Positions 55,538 to 63,534 of a stretch of 64,000 nucleotides of DNA are shown in pieces. The stretch lies in the NCBI GenBank assembly GCA_963747555.1, contig CAVVFZ010000025.1, positions 1 through 64,000 on the forward strand, given 5' to 3'. The first letter of the stretch is position 1. Every line of letters starts with the position of its first letter. A model generated the notes under the pieces. That model saw only the letters and a list, made by a program, of their open reading frames with translations. It was not told the origin of the DNA and did no database searches. The stretch comes from DUZB01 sp963747555 (GTDB taxonomy: Bacteria; Desulfobacterota; DSM-4660; Desulfatiglandales; Desulfatiglandaceae). The position numbers and the translations under genes are program-made.

Positions 55538-55605
55538 TCTTGTATACGGTAATGTTCCTGGATTTTATAAAACACGACCCGAAAGGTGGGACGGTTAAGG
55601 TGAGA

Positions 55606-55642
55606 AAGGGTGTACCCGTGGAGGGTACGCCCTTCACTTTTT
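55606..55642 (+). terminator. Intrinsic terminator after tRNA-Met
   Basis: AAGGGTGTACCC, loop GTGGA, GGGTACGCCCTT (12-base stem with one G-U), then CAC and TTTTT. Confidence 0.8.
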
Positions 55643-55688
55643 CGAGCCGAACCGCACTTTCTTTTGAAAGATGCAAGGGTAACGAGCT

Positions 55689-56498
55689 ATGGTGCCGACT
55701 GTAACGGATCTTTTGAATTTGCTGGAATCCGTTTCGCCTGCCAGCCTCGCAGAACCGTGGGATAATCCGGGCCTTCAGGTGGGAATCCCTTCGCAGAAAA
55801 TCCAAACCATTTTTACATCGCTGGATCCTACGCCAAGGGCATTGCAACGAGCTCTTGATGCGCATGCTCAAATATTGCTTACCCATCACCCTCTTATTTT
55901 TAAACCGATCTCTCAAATAAATTCCGAATTTTTCCCTGGCGATGTGATCTTCAGAGCCATAAAGAAAGATGTGTCCGTTGTCTGTGCCCATACGAATTTG
56001 GATGCTTCCATGGCAGGGATCAACGATATCCTTTCCGATCTTCTTGGGCTGGTGAACGTGGCGGTTCTGAAAGAAGATGCGGGTATGGAAGGATCTGTCG
56101 GCTTGGGAAGAATCGGTGATCTTGAAAAACCTCTTCCGTTGAATCTGGTGCTTCAGGAAATATCCAGGACCTTTCATTTGCAACATATGAAGGTTGCTGG
56201 TGAAACGGATGCTGCCATAAAGAGGCTGGCTGTGGTGGGCGGATCTGGGGGAAGTCTTTTGGCAGAGGCGTATAGGAAAGGAGCCGATCTCTTCTTGACT
56301 GGTGATGTGACTCACCATGTGGCGTTGGAGGCGGAGTCCTTGGGAATGGTCCTGGTGGATGGAGGCCATTTTGCTTTGGAAAATGCAGCTTTCAGGGTTT
56401 TTGGTGCCCATTTGCAGGAACTTTTGGCGGCAAGAAGCTGGGATGTTTCCGTTAAAATTGATGAGGAAGGAGCGGACCCTCTGCGGATGGCCCTTTAA
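55689..56498 (+). CDS. Nif3-like dinuclear metal protein
   Basis: 269 residues. Metal-site residues in LLTHHPLIFKPIS (two His), CAHTNLDAS, and the C-terminal LTGDVTHHVALEAESLG and DGGHFALE. Family is annotated Nif3 or GTP cyclohydrolase I type 2, but the reaction is not settled. 183 bases before a zinc ribbon protein, a common pairing in bacteria. Confidence 0.93.
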   Translation: MVPTVTDLLNLLESVSPASLAEPWDNPGLQVGIPSQKIQTIFTSLDPTPRALQRALDAHAQILLTHHPLIFKPISQINSEFFPGDVIFRAIKKDVSVVCAHTNLDASMAGINDILSDLLGLVNVAVLKEDAGMEGSVGLGRIGDLEKPLPLNLVLQEISRTFHLQHMKVAGETDAAIKRLAVVGGSGGSLLAEAYRKGADLFLTGDVTHHVALEAESLGMVLVDGGHFALENAAFRVFGAHLQELLAARSWDVSVKIDEEGADPLRMAL

Positions 56499-56680
56499 GA
56501 ATGGACCTTGAAAAATGGCCCGTTAAAACCGGTAAGGTGAGGAAAGCCTGAACGCCGTTGTTCAAACCTTTGAGAGAAAAGAGGGATGGCACGTCTTTAT
56601 GGCGTTGCATCCCTGGTTCCAAACTTTTAAAAACTTTTGGTAATGTCTAAGTCCTATGGTGAGAAAGAGGTTGGTGTGAA

Positions 56681-57427
56681 ATGGATGATTTGCGGGAGAA
56701 GATGAAGCAATTGATCAAGCTTCAGGAGTGCGATATTAAGATTCGGAACGTGCAGGCTGGGATAGGAGAAAATCCAAGGAAGATCGAAGAACTCAGTGAG
56801 AAGTTGCGGAGTCTTGAAGAACAGGTTGATCAAGGCACCCTTCAGTTTGAAGAATGCAACCGTGAAAAGCGCGAAATTGATCAGCGCATTGATGATATTG
56901 AAAATCGTTTGAAAAAGAGTCAGGTGAAACTCTCCAATATTGCCTCCAATAAAGAATATACAGCGGCACTTAAAGAAATCAGCGATTTGGAAAAAGAAAA
57001 AAGCACTTTTGAAGACAAAGCGCTGGATCTTATGGAAAGGAGAGAGGATCTGAAGACCTCCTACGAATCTTTCAGTAAAGAGGCGGAGGAGAAAAAGATC
57101 CGCTTTTTGAACGACCAGAAAAAAATTCGGCAGGATGTGGCTTTGTTGGAGAAAGAGCTGAAAGATCTTCTGAAGGAACAGGCGCAATGTCGTCAAGCCG
57201 TTGATGCGAAACTATTGAAGCAATACGACTTTTTGAAAAGTCATAAAGGGGTTGTGGTGGTCAGCCCTGTAGCGGATAGCGTCTGCAAGGTATGCAATAT
57301 CGGGATTCCGCCTCAGAAATTCAATGAATTGATTCGAGGCGATACGATTATGAATTGTCCAAATTGCAAGCGGATCATCTATTGGGGCGAGGACAAGTGC
57401 TACAATCCCCAGCCGTTGAACGAGTGA
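56681..57427 (+). CDS. C4-type zinc ribbon coiled-coil protein
   Basis: 248 residues. Residues 1-185 are long coiled coil (KMKQLIKLQECDIKI onward), then a zinc ribbon with CKVCNIGI and NCPNCKRIIYW cysteines. Fits the CT398/zf-RING_7 family, linked elsewhere to flagellar or sigma54 partners but of uncertain role. Ends 20 bases before RNase P RNA. Confidence 0.9.
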   Translation: MDDLREKMKQLIKLQECDIKIRNVQAGIGENPRKIEELSEKLRSLEEQVDQGTLQFEECNREKREIDQRIDDIENRLKKSQVKLSNIASNKEYTAALKEISDLEKEKSTFEDKALDLMERREDLKTSYESFSKEAEEKKIRFLNDQKKIRQDVALLEKELKDLLKEQAQCRQAVDAKLLKQYDFLKSHKGVVVVSPVADSVCKVCNIGIPPQKFNELIRGDTIMNCPNCKRIIYWGEDKCYNPQPLNE

Positions 57428-57447
57428 TTTGGTTTGAGATTATACAT

Positions 57448-57838
57448 GTTGAAGTAGGACAAATGATCGCCGCCCCGCAAAATGCTGGGGGGAGGAAAGT
57501 CCGGGCTCCTAAGGACAGGATGCTGGGTAACGCCCAGTCCCGGTGACGGGAAGGAAAGTGCAACAGAAAGGAAACCGCCTTTGTGTGGTCGTTTGGCCGC
57601 GTGAGGGTAAGGGTGAAAGGGTGAGGTAAGAGCTCACCAGGTTCGGCGGTGACGCCGGAGGCTATGTAAACCCCATCCGGAGCAAGACCAAATAGGGGAA
57701 CGTTGGAGGGTGGTCCGCCCGAGTTCCCGGGTAGGTCGCTTGATCTCGCGGGTAACCGCCAGACTAGATGAATGATCATTATCCCGATGGCGAGGGATCG
57801 CTTCGGGAAACAGAACCCGGCTTATGGCCTGCTTCAAC
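57448..57838 (+). ncRNA. rnpB: RNase P RNA, type A
   Basis: 391 bases. P1 pairs GTTGAAGTAGG (57448 on) with CCTGCTTCAAC (to 57838); P2 pairs AATGATC with GATCATT. Universal blocks present: GAGGAAAGTCCGGGCTCC, GGTAAGGGTGAAAGGGTG, GGAGCAAGACCAAATAGGGG, and TAGATGAATGATC with ACAGAACCCGGCTTA near the 3' end. A T8 run just after the end may aid termination. Cleaves tRNA leaders. Confidence 0.96.
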
Positions 57839-57942
57839 ATACATTATTTTTTTTCATGAAGGGGTATTTGAAACCGAAAGCATATTGATGGAATAGCCGG
57901 ATGGGGCCGGACCGGACAGGTTTATGGCAGAGGCGTTTTGAG

Positions 57943-58611
57943 ATGGATTTTGAGTGGGATACGGTTTCTGAAGACGCTGTGTTTATTATCGGGGCAGGCC
58001 GGTTCGGGTCAAGAGCAGCGCAGCTTTTAACCGGGGGGGATTTCCAGGTGTTTGTTGTAGATCTCGATGCCCAACGCCTCGCCCTTTTACAGCCCCTTCC
58101 GGTGAGGCCTGTTGTGCATGACGGGGTTCGCTTCCTGGTTGAAAATTTCGCTCAATTTCAGGGAAATCAGCTGATAGTCCCCTCTGTTCCTTTGCATTTG
58201 GCTTTTGAATGGCTGAGGCTTTCCCTCCAGGGAAAACGGAGAATAGCGAAGACAGCCGTGCCAGCTGAGGTCGCACGCAGTTTCCCTCATTATTGGCCGG
58301 CGAGCGAAGGTTCTCTCCTTGTCAGCCACGCCGATTTTGCTTGTCCGGATAACTGCCCTGAACCGGAATTCTGCACTGTAACGGGGGAGAAACGAAATAT
58401 GCCTCTCTATGAAATTGTGAGGAATCTGGCACACCCGGAATTCTACACGCATGTTATCAGGAGCCGACAGCTGGCGCCTGGGTTGGGGGGGTATCGCGTG
58501 AAAGACCTCCAAGAGATGGCAAGTAAGGTTTTTCATCATGAAAGAGGATCGGTTTTCTTAGGCACCGCCTGTAAATGCCACGGAATACTGACAGCGTTTA
58601 CGTTAGAATAA
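57943..58611 (+). CDS. TrkA-N-like NAD-binding protein with Cys-rich C-terminus
   Basis: 222 residues from ATG 57943 (a 57901 start is open but less likely). The Rossmann loop FIIGAGRFGSRAAQLLTG opens the protein. The C-terminal half has DFACPDNCPEPEFCTVTG and TACKCHGI, five or more cysteines that could hold a metal or Fe-S cluster. I do not recognise the combination as a characterised enzyme. 14 bases before a YggT gene. Confidence 0.75.
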   Translation: MDFEWDTVSEDAVFIIGAGRFGSRAAQLLTGGDFQVFVVDLDAQRLALLQPLPVRPVVHDGVRFLVENFAQFQGNQLIVPSVPLHLAFEWLRLSLQGKRRIAKTAVPAEVARSFPHYWPASEGSLLVSHADFACPDNCPEPEFCTVTGEKRNMPLYEIVRNLAHPEFYTHVIRSRQLAPGLGGYRVKDLQEMASKVFHHERGSVFLGTACKCHGILTAFTLE

Positions 58612-58625
58612 GGAGATAGCCTTCC

Positions 58626-58925
58626 ATGTTTGTTCTGGGGAATTTTCTTTCGGCTGTAGCAAAGGTCATCGATATCGCCTTGACCCTTTATATGTGGATT
58701 ATCATTGCCAGGGCCGTAATTTCGTGGGTAAACCCTGACCCTTACAATGCCATCGTCCGCTTCCTTATGGCGGTGACGGAACCGGTCCTTTACCAGATAA
58801 GGCGAAGGCTTCCGGTAGGCCTTGGGGGGATGGATTTTTCTCCCGTCATTGTCATCCTTGTCATCATTTTTATCCAGTCTTTCCTTGTGAGGAGCCTTGC
58901 GGAAATGGCGGCGCATCTTGGCTGA
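58626..58925 (+). CDS. yggT: YggT family membrane protein
   Basis: 99 residues, two spans around the conserved IIARAVISWVNPDPYNAIVR and LGGMDFSPVIVILVIIFIQ. Single-repeat member of a family involved in osmotic or membrane-protein roles. AAGGAG before ATG. Paired with DUF167, 39 bases on, as in many bacteria. Confidence 0.93.
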   Translation: MFVLGNFLSAVAKVIDIALTLYMWIIIARAVISWVNPDPYNAIVRFLMAVTEPVLYQIRRRLPVGLGGMDFSPVIVILVIIFIQSFLVRSLAEMAAHLG

Positions 58926-58964
58926 GAGCTGTTGGTTTCAACGGAAAAATTTGAAATTTGAAAT

Positions 58965-59249
58965 ATGAATGTTGTTTGCGAAGCAGTCATCCGCGTGAAA
59001 GTTTTACCTAAATCTTCGCGGGATGAAGTGGTTGGGATGGAAGGGGAGATCTGCAAGGTCAAAATCAAGGCGGCCCCGGTTGATGGAAAAGCAAACAAGG
59101 CCCTGATTTCATTGCTCTCGAAAGAATTCAACCTGCCGAAGAAGAGCATCGAAATTGTTTCAGGCCATACTTCCAGACTCAAGAGGGTCCGCATTTCGGG
59201 AGTGCTTCAAAAAGATCTGTTATCCCTGATCTCCAGGCGATCCTCCTAA
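58965..59249 (+). CDS. yggU: DUF167/YggU family protein
   Basis: 94 residues. Block LPKSSRDEVVGMEG near the start, then KIKAAPVDGKANKALISLL and IEIVSGHTSRLKRVRI, all standard for this uncharacterised small-protein family. Confidence 0.93.
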   Translation: MNVVCEAVIRVKVLPKSSRDEVVGMEGEICKVKIKAAPVDGKANKALISLLSKEFNLPKKSIEIVSGHTSRLKRVRISGVLQKDLLSLISRRSS

Positions 59250-59268
59250 ATGAACAGAAACAAGGAGG

Positions 59269-59353
59269 ATCTTATTCAATAACCAGAATGGAGTTGCAGG
59301 GTTTTTTTTGCCGCTGAATCTGAAATAGGTTGCCAGGGAATTTGAAGAGGACA
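59269..59353 (+). repeat. Dispersed palindromic repeat, copy 5
   Basis: GATCTTATTCAATAACC at the left, AATGGAGTTGCAGGGTTTT in the core, and TGCCAGGGAATTTGAAGAGGACAC at the right. Inverted ends are both recognisable. Confidence 0.65.
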
Positions 59354-59379
59354 CAACAAGGAAATATTAGAGGGGAAAC

Positions 59380-59991
59380 ATGAAAGCGTCTGAAGAAAAC
59401 AATCTGACCTGGTTTGATGGAGATGTGAAAAGAGAGGATCGTGAGATCCTACATGGTCACAAAGGGGTGGTGGTATGGTTTACAGGCCTTTCTGCTTCAG
59501 GAAAATCCACTATAGCTCGTATCGTTGAAAATAAACTTCATAAAATGGGTTGTTCTACGTATGTTTTTGACGGGGATAATGTCAGACATGGTCTCTGCCG
59601 TGACCTTGCTTTTTCTCCGGAGGATCGGATTGAAAACATTCGTCGTATCGGAGAGATGGTCAACCTCTATGTGGATGCGGGAATTATTGCCATCACCGCG
59701 TTTATTTCCCCTTATTGCAGCGACAGGAAAAGGATAAAAGAACTTGTCGGGGACGATCGTTTTTTTGAGATCCACGTGGATTGTCCTCCGGAAATATGCG
59801 CGTTGAGGGACCCGAAAGGACTTTACGGGAAGGCACAGGCGGGTCTCATCAAAAATTTTACCGGAATTTCAGCCCCATACGAGCCTCCTGAGAGTCCGGC
59901 TCTTGTCATTCGGTCCCACGAGGAGGATGCAGAGAGTTCCGCGTCAGCCGTTTTGAATCTGATAAAAGAGAGGGGAGTTCTCCTGCGGTAG
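59380..59991 (+). CDS. cysC: Adenylylsulfate kinase
   Basis: Makes PAPS from APS with ATP. 203 residues: Walker A GLSASGKST (about 33-41), VFDGDNVRHGLCRDL, ITAFISPYCSDR with the conserved Ser, and DPKGLYGKAQAG. The first 25 residues are the usual short extension. GAGGGG before ATG. Beside gmd, so PAPS might be used for sulfating a fucosylated or other sugar polymer; that is only a guess. Confidence 0.95.
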   Translation: MKASEENNLTWFDGDVKREDREILHGHKGVVVWFTGLSASGKSTIARIVENKLHKMGCSTYVFDGDNVRHGLCRDLAFSPEDRIENIRRIGEMVNLYVDAGIIAITAFISPYCSDRKRIKELVGDDRFFEIHVDCPPEICALRDPKGLYGKAQAGLIKNFTGISAPYEPPESPALVIRSHEEDAESSASAVLNLIKERGVLLR

Positions 59992-60037
59992 CAATTTGTG
60001 GAAAAGCAGACAAGGTGTTGAAAGGAGATAATGTATC

Positions 60038-61123
60038 ATGAAAAGAGCGCTGATCACTGGAATTACAGGGCAGGACGGGGCTTATCTTGCGCAGTTCCTT
60101 CTTGAGAAAGGATATGAAGTGCATGGCATCAAAAGAAGGTCTTCCCTGTTTAATACCGACAGGATTGACCACCTGTATCAGGATCCCCATGTGGATGAGA
60201 GAAGGTTTGTTCTCCATTACGGGGATCTGACCGACTCTACGAACCTCATCAGAATCATTCAACAGGTGCAACCGCTTGAGATTTACAACCTTGCTGCCCA
60301 GAGCCATGTCCAGGTTTCTTTTGAGACCCCGGAGTACACGGCAAATTCCGATGCTCTGGGAGCACTTCGGCTACTGGAGGCTATTCGCATCCTGGGTCTT
60401 GAAAAACAGACCCGGTTTTATCAGGCTTCCACATCCGAACTCTATGGCCTGGTACAGGAAGTGCCACAGAACGAGAATACGCCTTTTTATCCCCGCTCTC
60501 CCTATGCCGCTGCAAAACTGTACGCCTACTGGATTACGGTTAATTACAGGGAGGCCTACGGCATCTTCGGGTGCAACGGTATTTTGTTTAATCATGAATC
60601 CCCCATCAGAGGGGAAACCTTTGTCACCCGTAAAATAACGAGGGGGCTCGCGCGAATTAAACTGGGTTTTCAGGATTGCATCTATCTTGGCAATCTTAAC
60701 AGCAAGCGCGACTGGGGGCACGCAGCGGACTACGTGAAACTTATGTGGCTTATGCTTCAACAGGAGAACCCCAGAGATTATGTGATTGCCACGGGAGAGC
60801 AGCATTCGGTACGGGAGTTTGTCACCATTGCGGGGGAAGAACTGGGTTTTGAAGTGCGGTGGGAAGGCGAAGGAATTAATGAGAAGGGGTATGACGGGAA
60901 GACCGGAAAGTGCATTGTGCAAATTGACACCAGGTATTTCAGGCCAACAGAAGTGGAAACGCTCCTGGGAGATGCTACCCGCGCCAGAAAGGAGTTGGGA
61001 TGGAAACCTGAAATATCCTTTCATGAGATGGTCTCCGAGATGGTTACCAAGGATTTGAGAGAGGCTGAACGGGATCTTTTGTGTCGCAGAGAGGGATTTT
61101 CCGTGCAGAATCGTTTCGAATAA
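60038..61123 (+). CDS. gmd: GDP-mannose 4,6-dehydratase
   Basis: 361 residues. NADP loop ITGITGQDGAYLAQFL, RRSSLFNTDRIDHLY, YNLAAQSHVQVSF, active-site YAAAKLYAYWI and RDWGHAADYVKLMW. Makes GDP-4-keto-6-deoxymannose for fucose or rhamnose sugars. GGAG before ATG. No fcl/rmd follows in this window. Confidence 0.96.
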   Translation: MKRALITGITGQDGAYLAQFLLEKGYEVHGIKRRSSLFNTDRIDHLYQDPHVDERRFVLHYGDLTDSTNLIRIIQQVQPLEIYNLAAQSHVQVSFETPEYTANSDALGALRLLEAIRILGLEKQTRFYQASTSELYGLVQEVPQNENTPFYPRSPYAAAKLYAYWITVNYREAYGIFGCNGILFNHESPIRGETFVTRKITRGLARIKLGFQDCIYLGNLNSKRDWGHAADYVKLMWLMLQQENPRDYVIATGEQHSVREFVTIAGEELGFEVRWEGEGINEKGYDGKTGKCIVQIDTRYFRPTEVETLLGDATRARKELGWKPEISFHEMVSEMVTKDLREAERDLLCRREGFSVQNRFE

Positions 61124-61153
61124 TTCGTTCTGTATTGTAACTCGGATTATATA

Positions 61154-61182
61154 TTGACAGAAGGCTTTTTGTTTGCTATAAA
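61154..61182 (+). promoter_or_regulatory. Strong promoter for the rpsF operon
   Basis: TTGACA at 61154-61159, 17 bases, TATAAA at 61177-61182. Transcript would have a leader of about 120 bases. Confidence 0.75.
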
Positions 61183-61207
61183 AAAAAATTTTAGTTTGGA
61201 TGGCTCC

Positions 61208-61267
61208 TTGTCCCTCAGCGCCCGAGTTTTTGAATAAACCGGTTTGAATCGCGGAGAAAGGGACCAA
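61208..61267 (+). promoter_or_regulatory. Candidate S6:S18 autoregulatory leader
   Basis: TTGTCCCT (61208-61215) pairs with AGGGA-C-CAA (61259-61267). Inside are GCGCCCGAG and a partner GCG, and the small palindrome AAACCGGTTT. A CCG within a closed stem is the hallmark of rpsF leaders that bind S6:S18. Pairing was done by eye only. Confidence 0.35.
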
Positions 61268-61309
61268 ATTAATCCTTTATACAGGAAAGGCCGAAAGGAG
61301 AAAGTGAAC

Positions 61310-61699
61310 ATGCGGTATTACGAGAACCTTTACATTATTAAACCTACTTTATCTGATGAAGAATACGGTGGTGTTGTAAGCAAGTTCAATGAGCTTATAG
61401 GGAAGAATGACGGCGTCATTATCAAGGTGGAGGAATGGGGAAAGAAAAGCCTTGCCTATGATATCAAGAAGTTTGACAAGGGCGTGTACGTTTTGCAACA
61501 GTTCTGTGGCGAGCCCGGCATCATGGAAGAGCTCAAACGATATTTAGGGCTTGACGACAATATACTTAAGTATCAGATCATCAAACTCAGTGATCGGGCG
61601 GATCCGGAAAAATTGCTCGCCGAGCAAAATGAGAGCAAAGGAATACCCAGCGCGGAAGAAGAGACGCTAGAAGACAACCCTAAGGAAGGCGAGGTTTAA
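61310..61699 (+). CDS. rpsF: 30S ribosomal protein S6
   Basis: ATG 61310, GGAG before it. 129 residues: RYYENLYIIKPTL start, VIIKVEEWGKKSLAYDIKKF, GVYVLQQF, KYQIIKL, then an acidic tail (EEETLEDNPKEGEV). First gene of rpsF-rpsR-DUF2232-rplI-dnaB. Confidence 0.97.
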   Translation: MRYYENLYIIKPTLSDEEYGGVVSKFNELIGKNDGVIIKVEEWGKKSLAYDIKKFDKGVYVLQQFCGEPGIMEELKRYLGLDDNILKYQIIKLSDRADPEKLLAEQNESKGIPSAEEETLEDNPKEGEV

Positions 61700-61700
61700 A

Positions 61701-62000
61701 ATGGCTTACAACAGAACAGAACACAGTTCAAATCGTAACGGTGATGATGGAGGCGGTCCCAGGTCTAGATTTAAAAGGACATATCACAGAAGGAAAGTGT
61801 GTAAATTTTGTGCCGACAGCAGCCTTGCCATAGATTACAAAGACACAAAGATCATTCGATATTTCATAACGGAACGCGGCAAAATCACTCCGGGAAGGAT
61901 CTCCGGAAATTGTGCGAAACACCAGCGTATGCTGACCGTGGCCATTAAGCGGGCCAGAAATATTGCTTTACTGCCCTTTACCACAACTCTCGTGAGATGA
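61701..62000 (+). CDS. rpsR: 30S ribosomal protein S18
   Basis: 99 residues. A 25-residue N-terminal extension, then RRKVCKFCADSSLAIDYKD, ITERGKITPGRISGNCAKHQ and a basic RARNIALLPFTTT end. CxxC plus CxxH forms a zinc site, the ancestral form. One base after rpsF. Confidence 0.97.
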   Translation: MAYNRTEHSSNRNGDDGGGPRSRFKRTYHRRKVCKFCADSSLAIDYKDTKIIRYFITERGKITPGRISGNCAKHQRMLTVAIKRARNIALLPFTTTLVR

Positions 62001-62018
62001 TACCACTGCCGGACAGCG

Positions 62019-62051
62019 CCCCGAACAGGAGAAGTGTTCCTCCATTCGGGG
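62019..62051 (+). other. Hairpin between rpsR and the DUF2232 gene
   Basis: CCCCGAA (62019-62025) pairs with TTCGGGG (62045-62051), and AGGA with TCCT inside. No T tract follows, so it may set mRNA stability or expression of the next gene rather than terminate. Confidence 0.4.
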
Positions 62052-62072
62052 TTTGGATGTTCCAGAAAGCCA

Positions 62073-63014
62073 ATGAATAGGTTAGATATCCTGGGGTGCC
62101 TTGGGGCGGCCACATTTCTTCTGCTTGCCTCTGCGTGGATACCGCTTGTGGGACCTTTTTTCAGTTTGCTGACCCCATTGCCGTTCCTGTATTATACCGT
62201 CAGACTTGGATTCTACCAGGGTATCAAACTGGCCGCCATCGCGGTATTTGCCATCGGTCTTGTGGCTAATCTTGCCGGGCAGCCGTATGTTTTTCTCTTC
62301 GTGCTGGAGTTCAGCATCGTCGGTATTGGCTTGGCCGAGCTATTCAGGAGAAACTTCACGATCGGTCAGTGCCTATTCTGGGCCACGGTCATGATGCTGG
62401 TGGTGGGTACGATCTCCCTTTTTGTCATCGGCCTTTCGAGAAACATGGGACCGGTGGAAATGGTCCTGAAATATCTTGAGGGTCATCTGAATGAGACCAT
62501 CAGTGCCTACGAGAGCACCAACCATACGGCAGGAGAAAATGCCCTTGAACTGAAGAATTACGCGAAGGCGTTTCTTTCAACCATCTCTTGGATCTATCCA
62601 TCTCTGATGATAATCGGAGCCGGTTTTGCCCTCTGGCTGAATGTGATGGTTGCCAGGCCGCTGTTCAGGCTTCGCGATCTCAAGTATCCGGATTTTCTCC
62701 CTTTGGAAAATTGGAAATCTCCGGATCCTCTGGTTTGGGGTCTGATCGCATCCGGTTTTGCACTGATGGTGGCTTCGGGAGTCTTGAGATTCCTGGCGGT
62801 GAATGCGCTGATTGTGATTCTTGTCATCTATTTTTTTCATGGGCTTTCCATTGTTTTATTCTTTTTTAAAAAGTACCGGGTGCCTTCCTGGATAAGGGTC
62901 GGCGTCTATTTTTTGATTATCATTCAACAGCTTTTCATGATCGTGCTGGCCATTGCAGGCGTGTTTGATCAGTGGGTTGATTTCCGAAAAATTTATAAGA
63001 GATCAGAGAGCTGA
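62073..63014 (+). CDS. DUF2232 family membrane protein
   Basis: 313 residues from ATG 62073, seven to eight membrane spans, with an extracytoplasmic or loop segment around residues 145-180 (LEGHLNETISAYEST). Placement between rpsR and rplI is characteristic of this family in many bacteria. Function unknown. The in-frame upstream ORF start at 62034 lacks support. Confidence 0.88.
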   Translation: MNRLDILGCLGAATFLLLASAWIPLVGPFFSLLTPLPFLYYTVRLGFYQGIKLAAIAVFAIGLVANLAGQPYVFLFVLEFSIVGIGLAELFRRNFTIGQCLFWATVMMLVVGTISLFVIGLSRNMGPVEMVLKYLEGHLNETISAYESTNHTAGENALELKNYAKAFLSTISWIYPSLMIIGAGFALWLNVMVARPLFRLRDLKYPDFLPLENWKSPDPLVWGLIASGFALMVASGVLRFLAVNALIVILVIYFFHGLSIVLFFFKKYRVPSWIRVGVYFLIIIQQLFMIVLAIAGVFDQWVDFRKIYKRSES

Positions 63015-63037
63015 TCTGGATAGTGGAGGGAAGTTTT

Positions 63038-63496
63038 ATGCAAGTGATTCTGACGCAGGATATGGATGATTTGGGCCTGGAGGGGAGTATCGTTGACGTG
63101 GCAAAGGGATATGGGAGGAACTATCTTGTTCCCCAGGGTTTTGCTCTGGAGGCTACACGACAGAATATCACCGCCCTTGGAATGCAGAGAAAAAAAATTG
63201 AGATGAAGCGGTTGAAGGTTCGCCAGGAGGCTGAAGCATTCAAGGCAAAAATGGATGGAACCGTTCTGACGTTCACTCAGAAAGCGGGTGCTGAAGGAAA
63301 GCTTTATGGCTCGGTAACCACCATGGATATCGCTTCTGCCCTTGAAGAAAAAGGCATTGTGATCGACAGGCATAAAATCGTTCTGGAAAAACCCGTGAAA
63401 GAACTTGGTGAATTCGATGTGGATGTGAAGATCTATCCCAAGGTTGTGGCAACCATAAAGGTTGTTGTGTCCGCAGAAGAAGAGGTCCAGCAATAG
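63038..63496 (+). CDS. rplI: 50S ribosomal protein L9
   Basis: 152 residues from ATG 63038: MQVILTQDMDDLGLEGSIV, GYGRNYLVPQGFALEA, long connecting helix, then GKLYGSVTTMDIASAL. Normal length. Confidence 0.97.
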   Translation: MQVILTQDMDDLGLEGSIVDVAKGYGRNYLVPQGFALEATRQNITALGMQRKKIEMKRLKVRQEAEAFKAKMDGTVLTFTQKAGAEGKLYGSVTTMDIASALEEKGIVIDRHKIVLEKPVKELGEFDVDVKIYPKVVATIKVVVSAEEEVQQ

Positions 63497-63534
63497 TTTG
63501 AATCGAATCTCGACCTTGGGTTTTCGAGTTCTCC

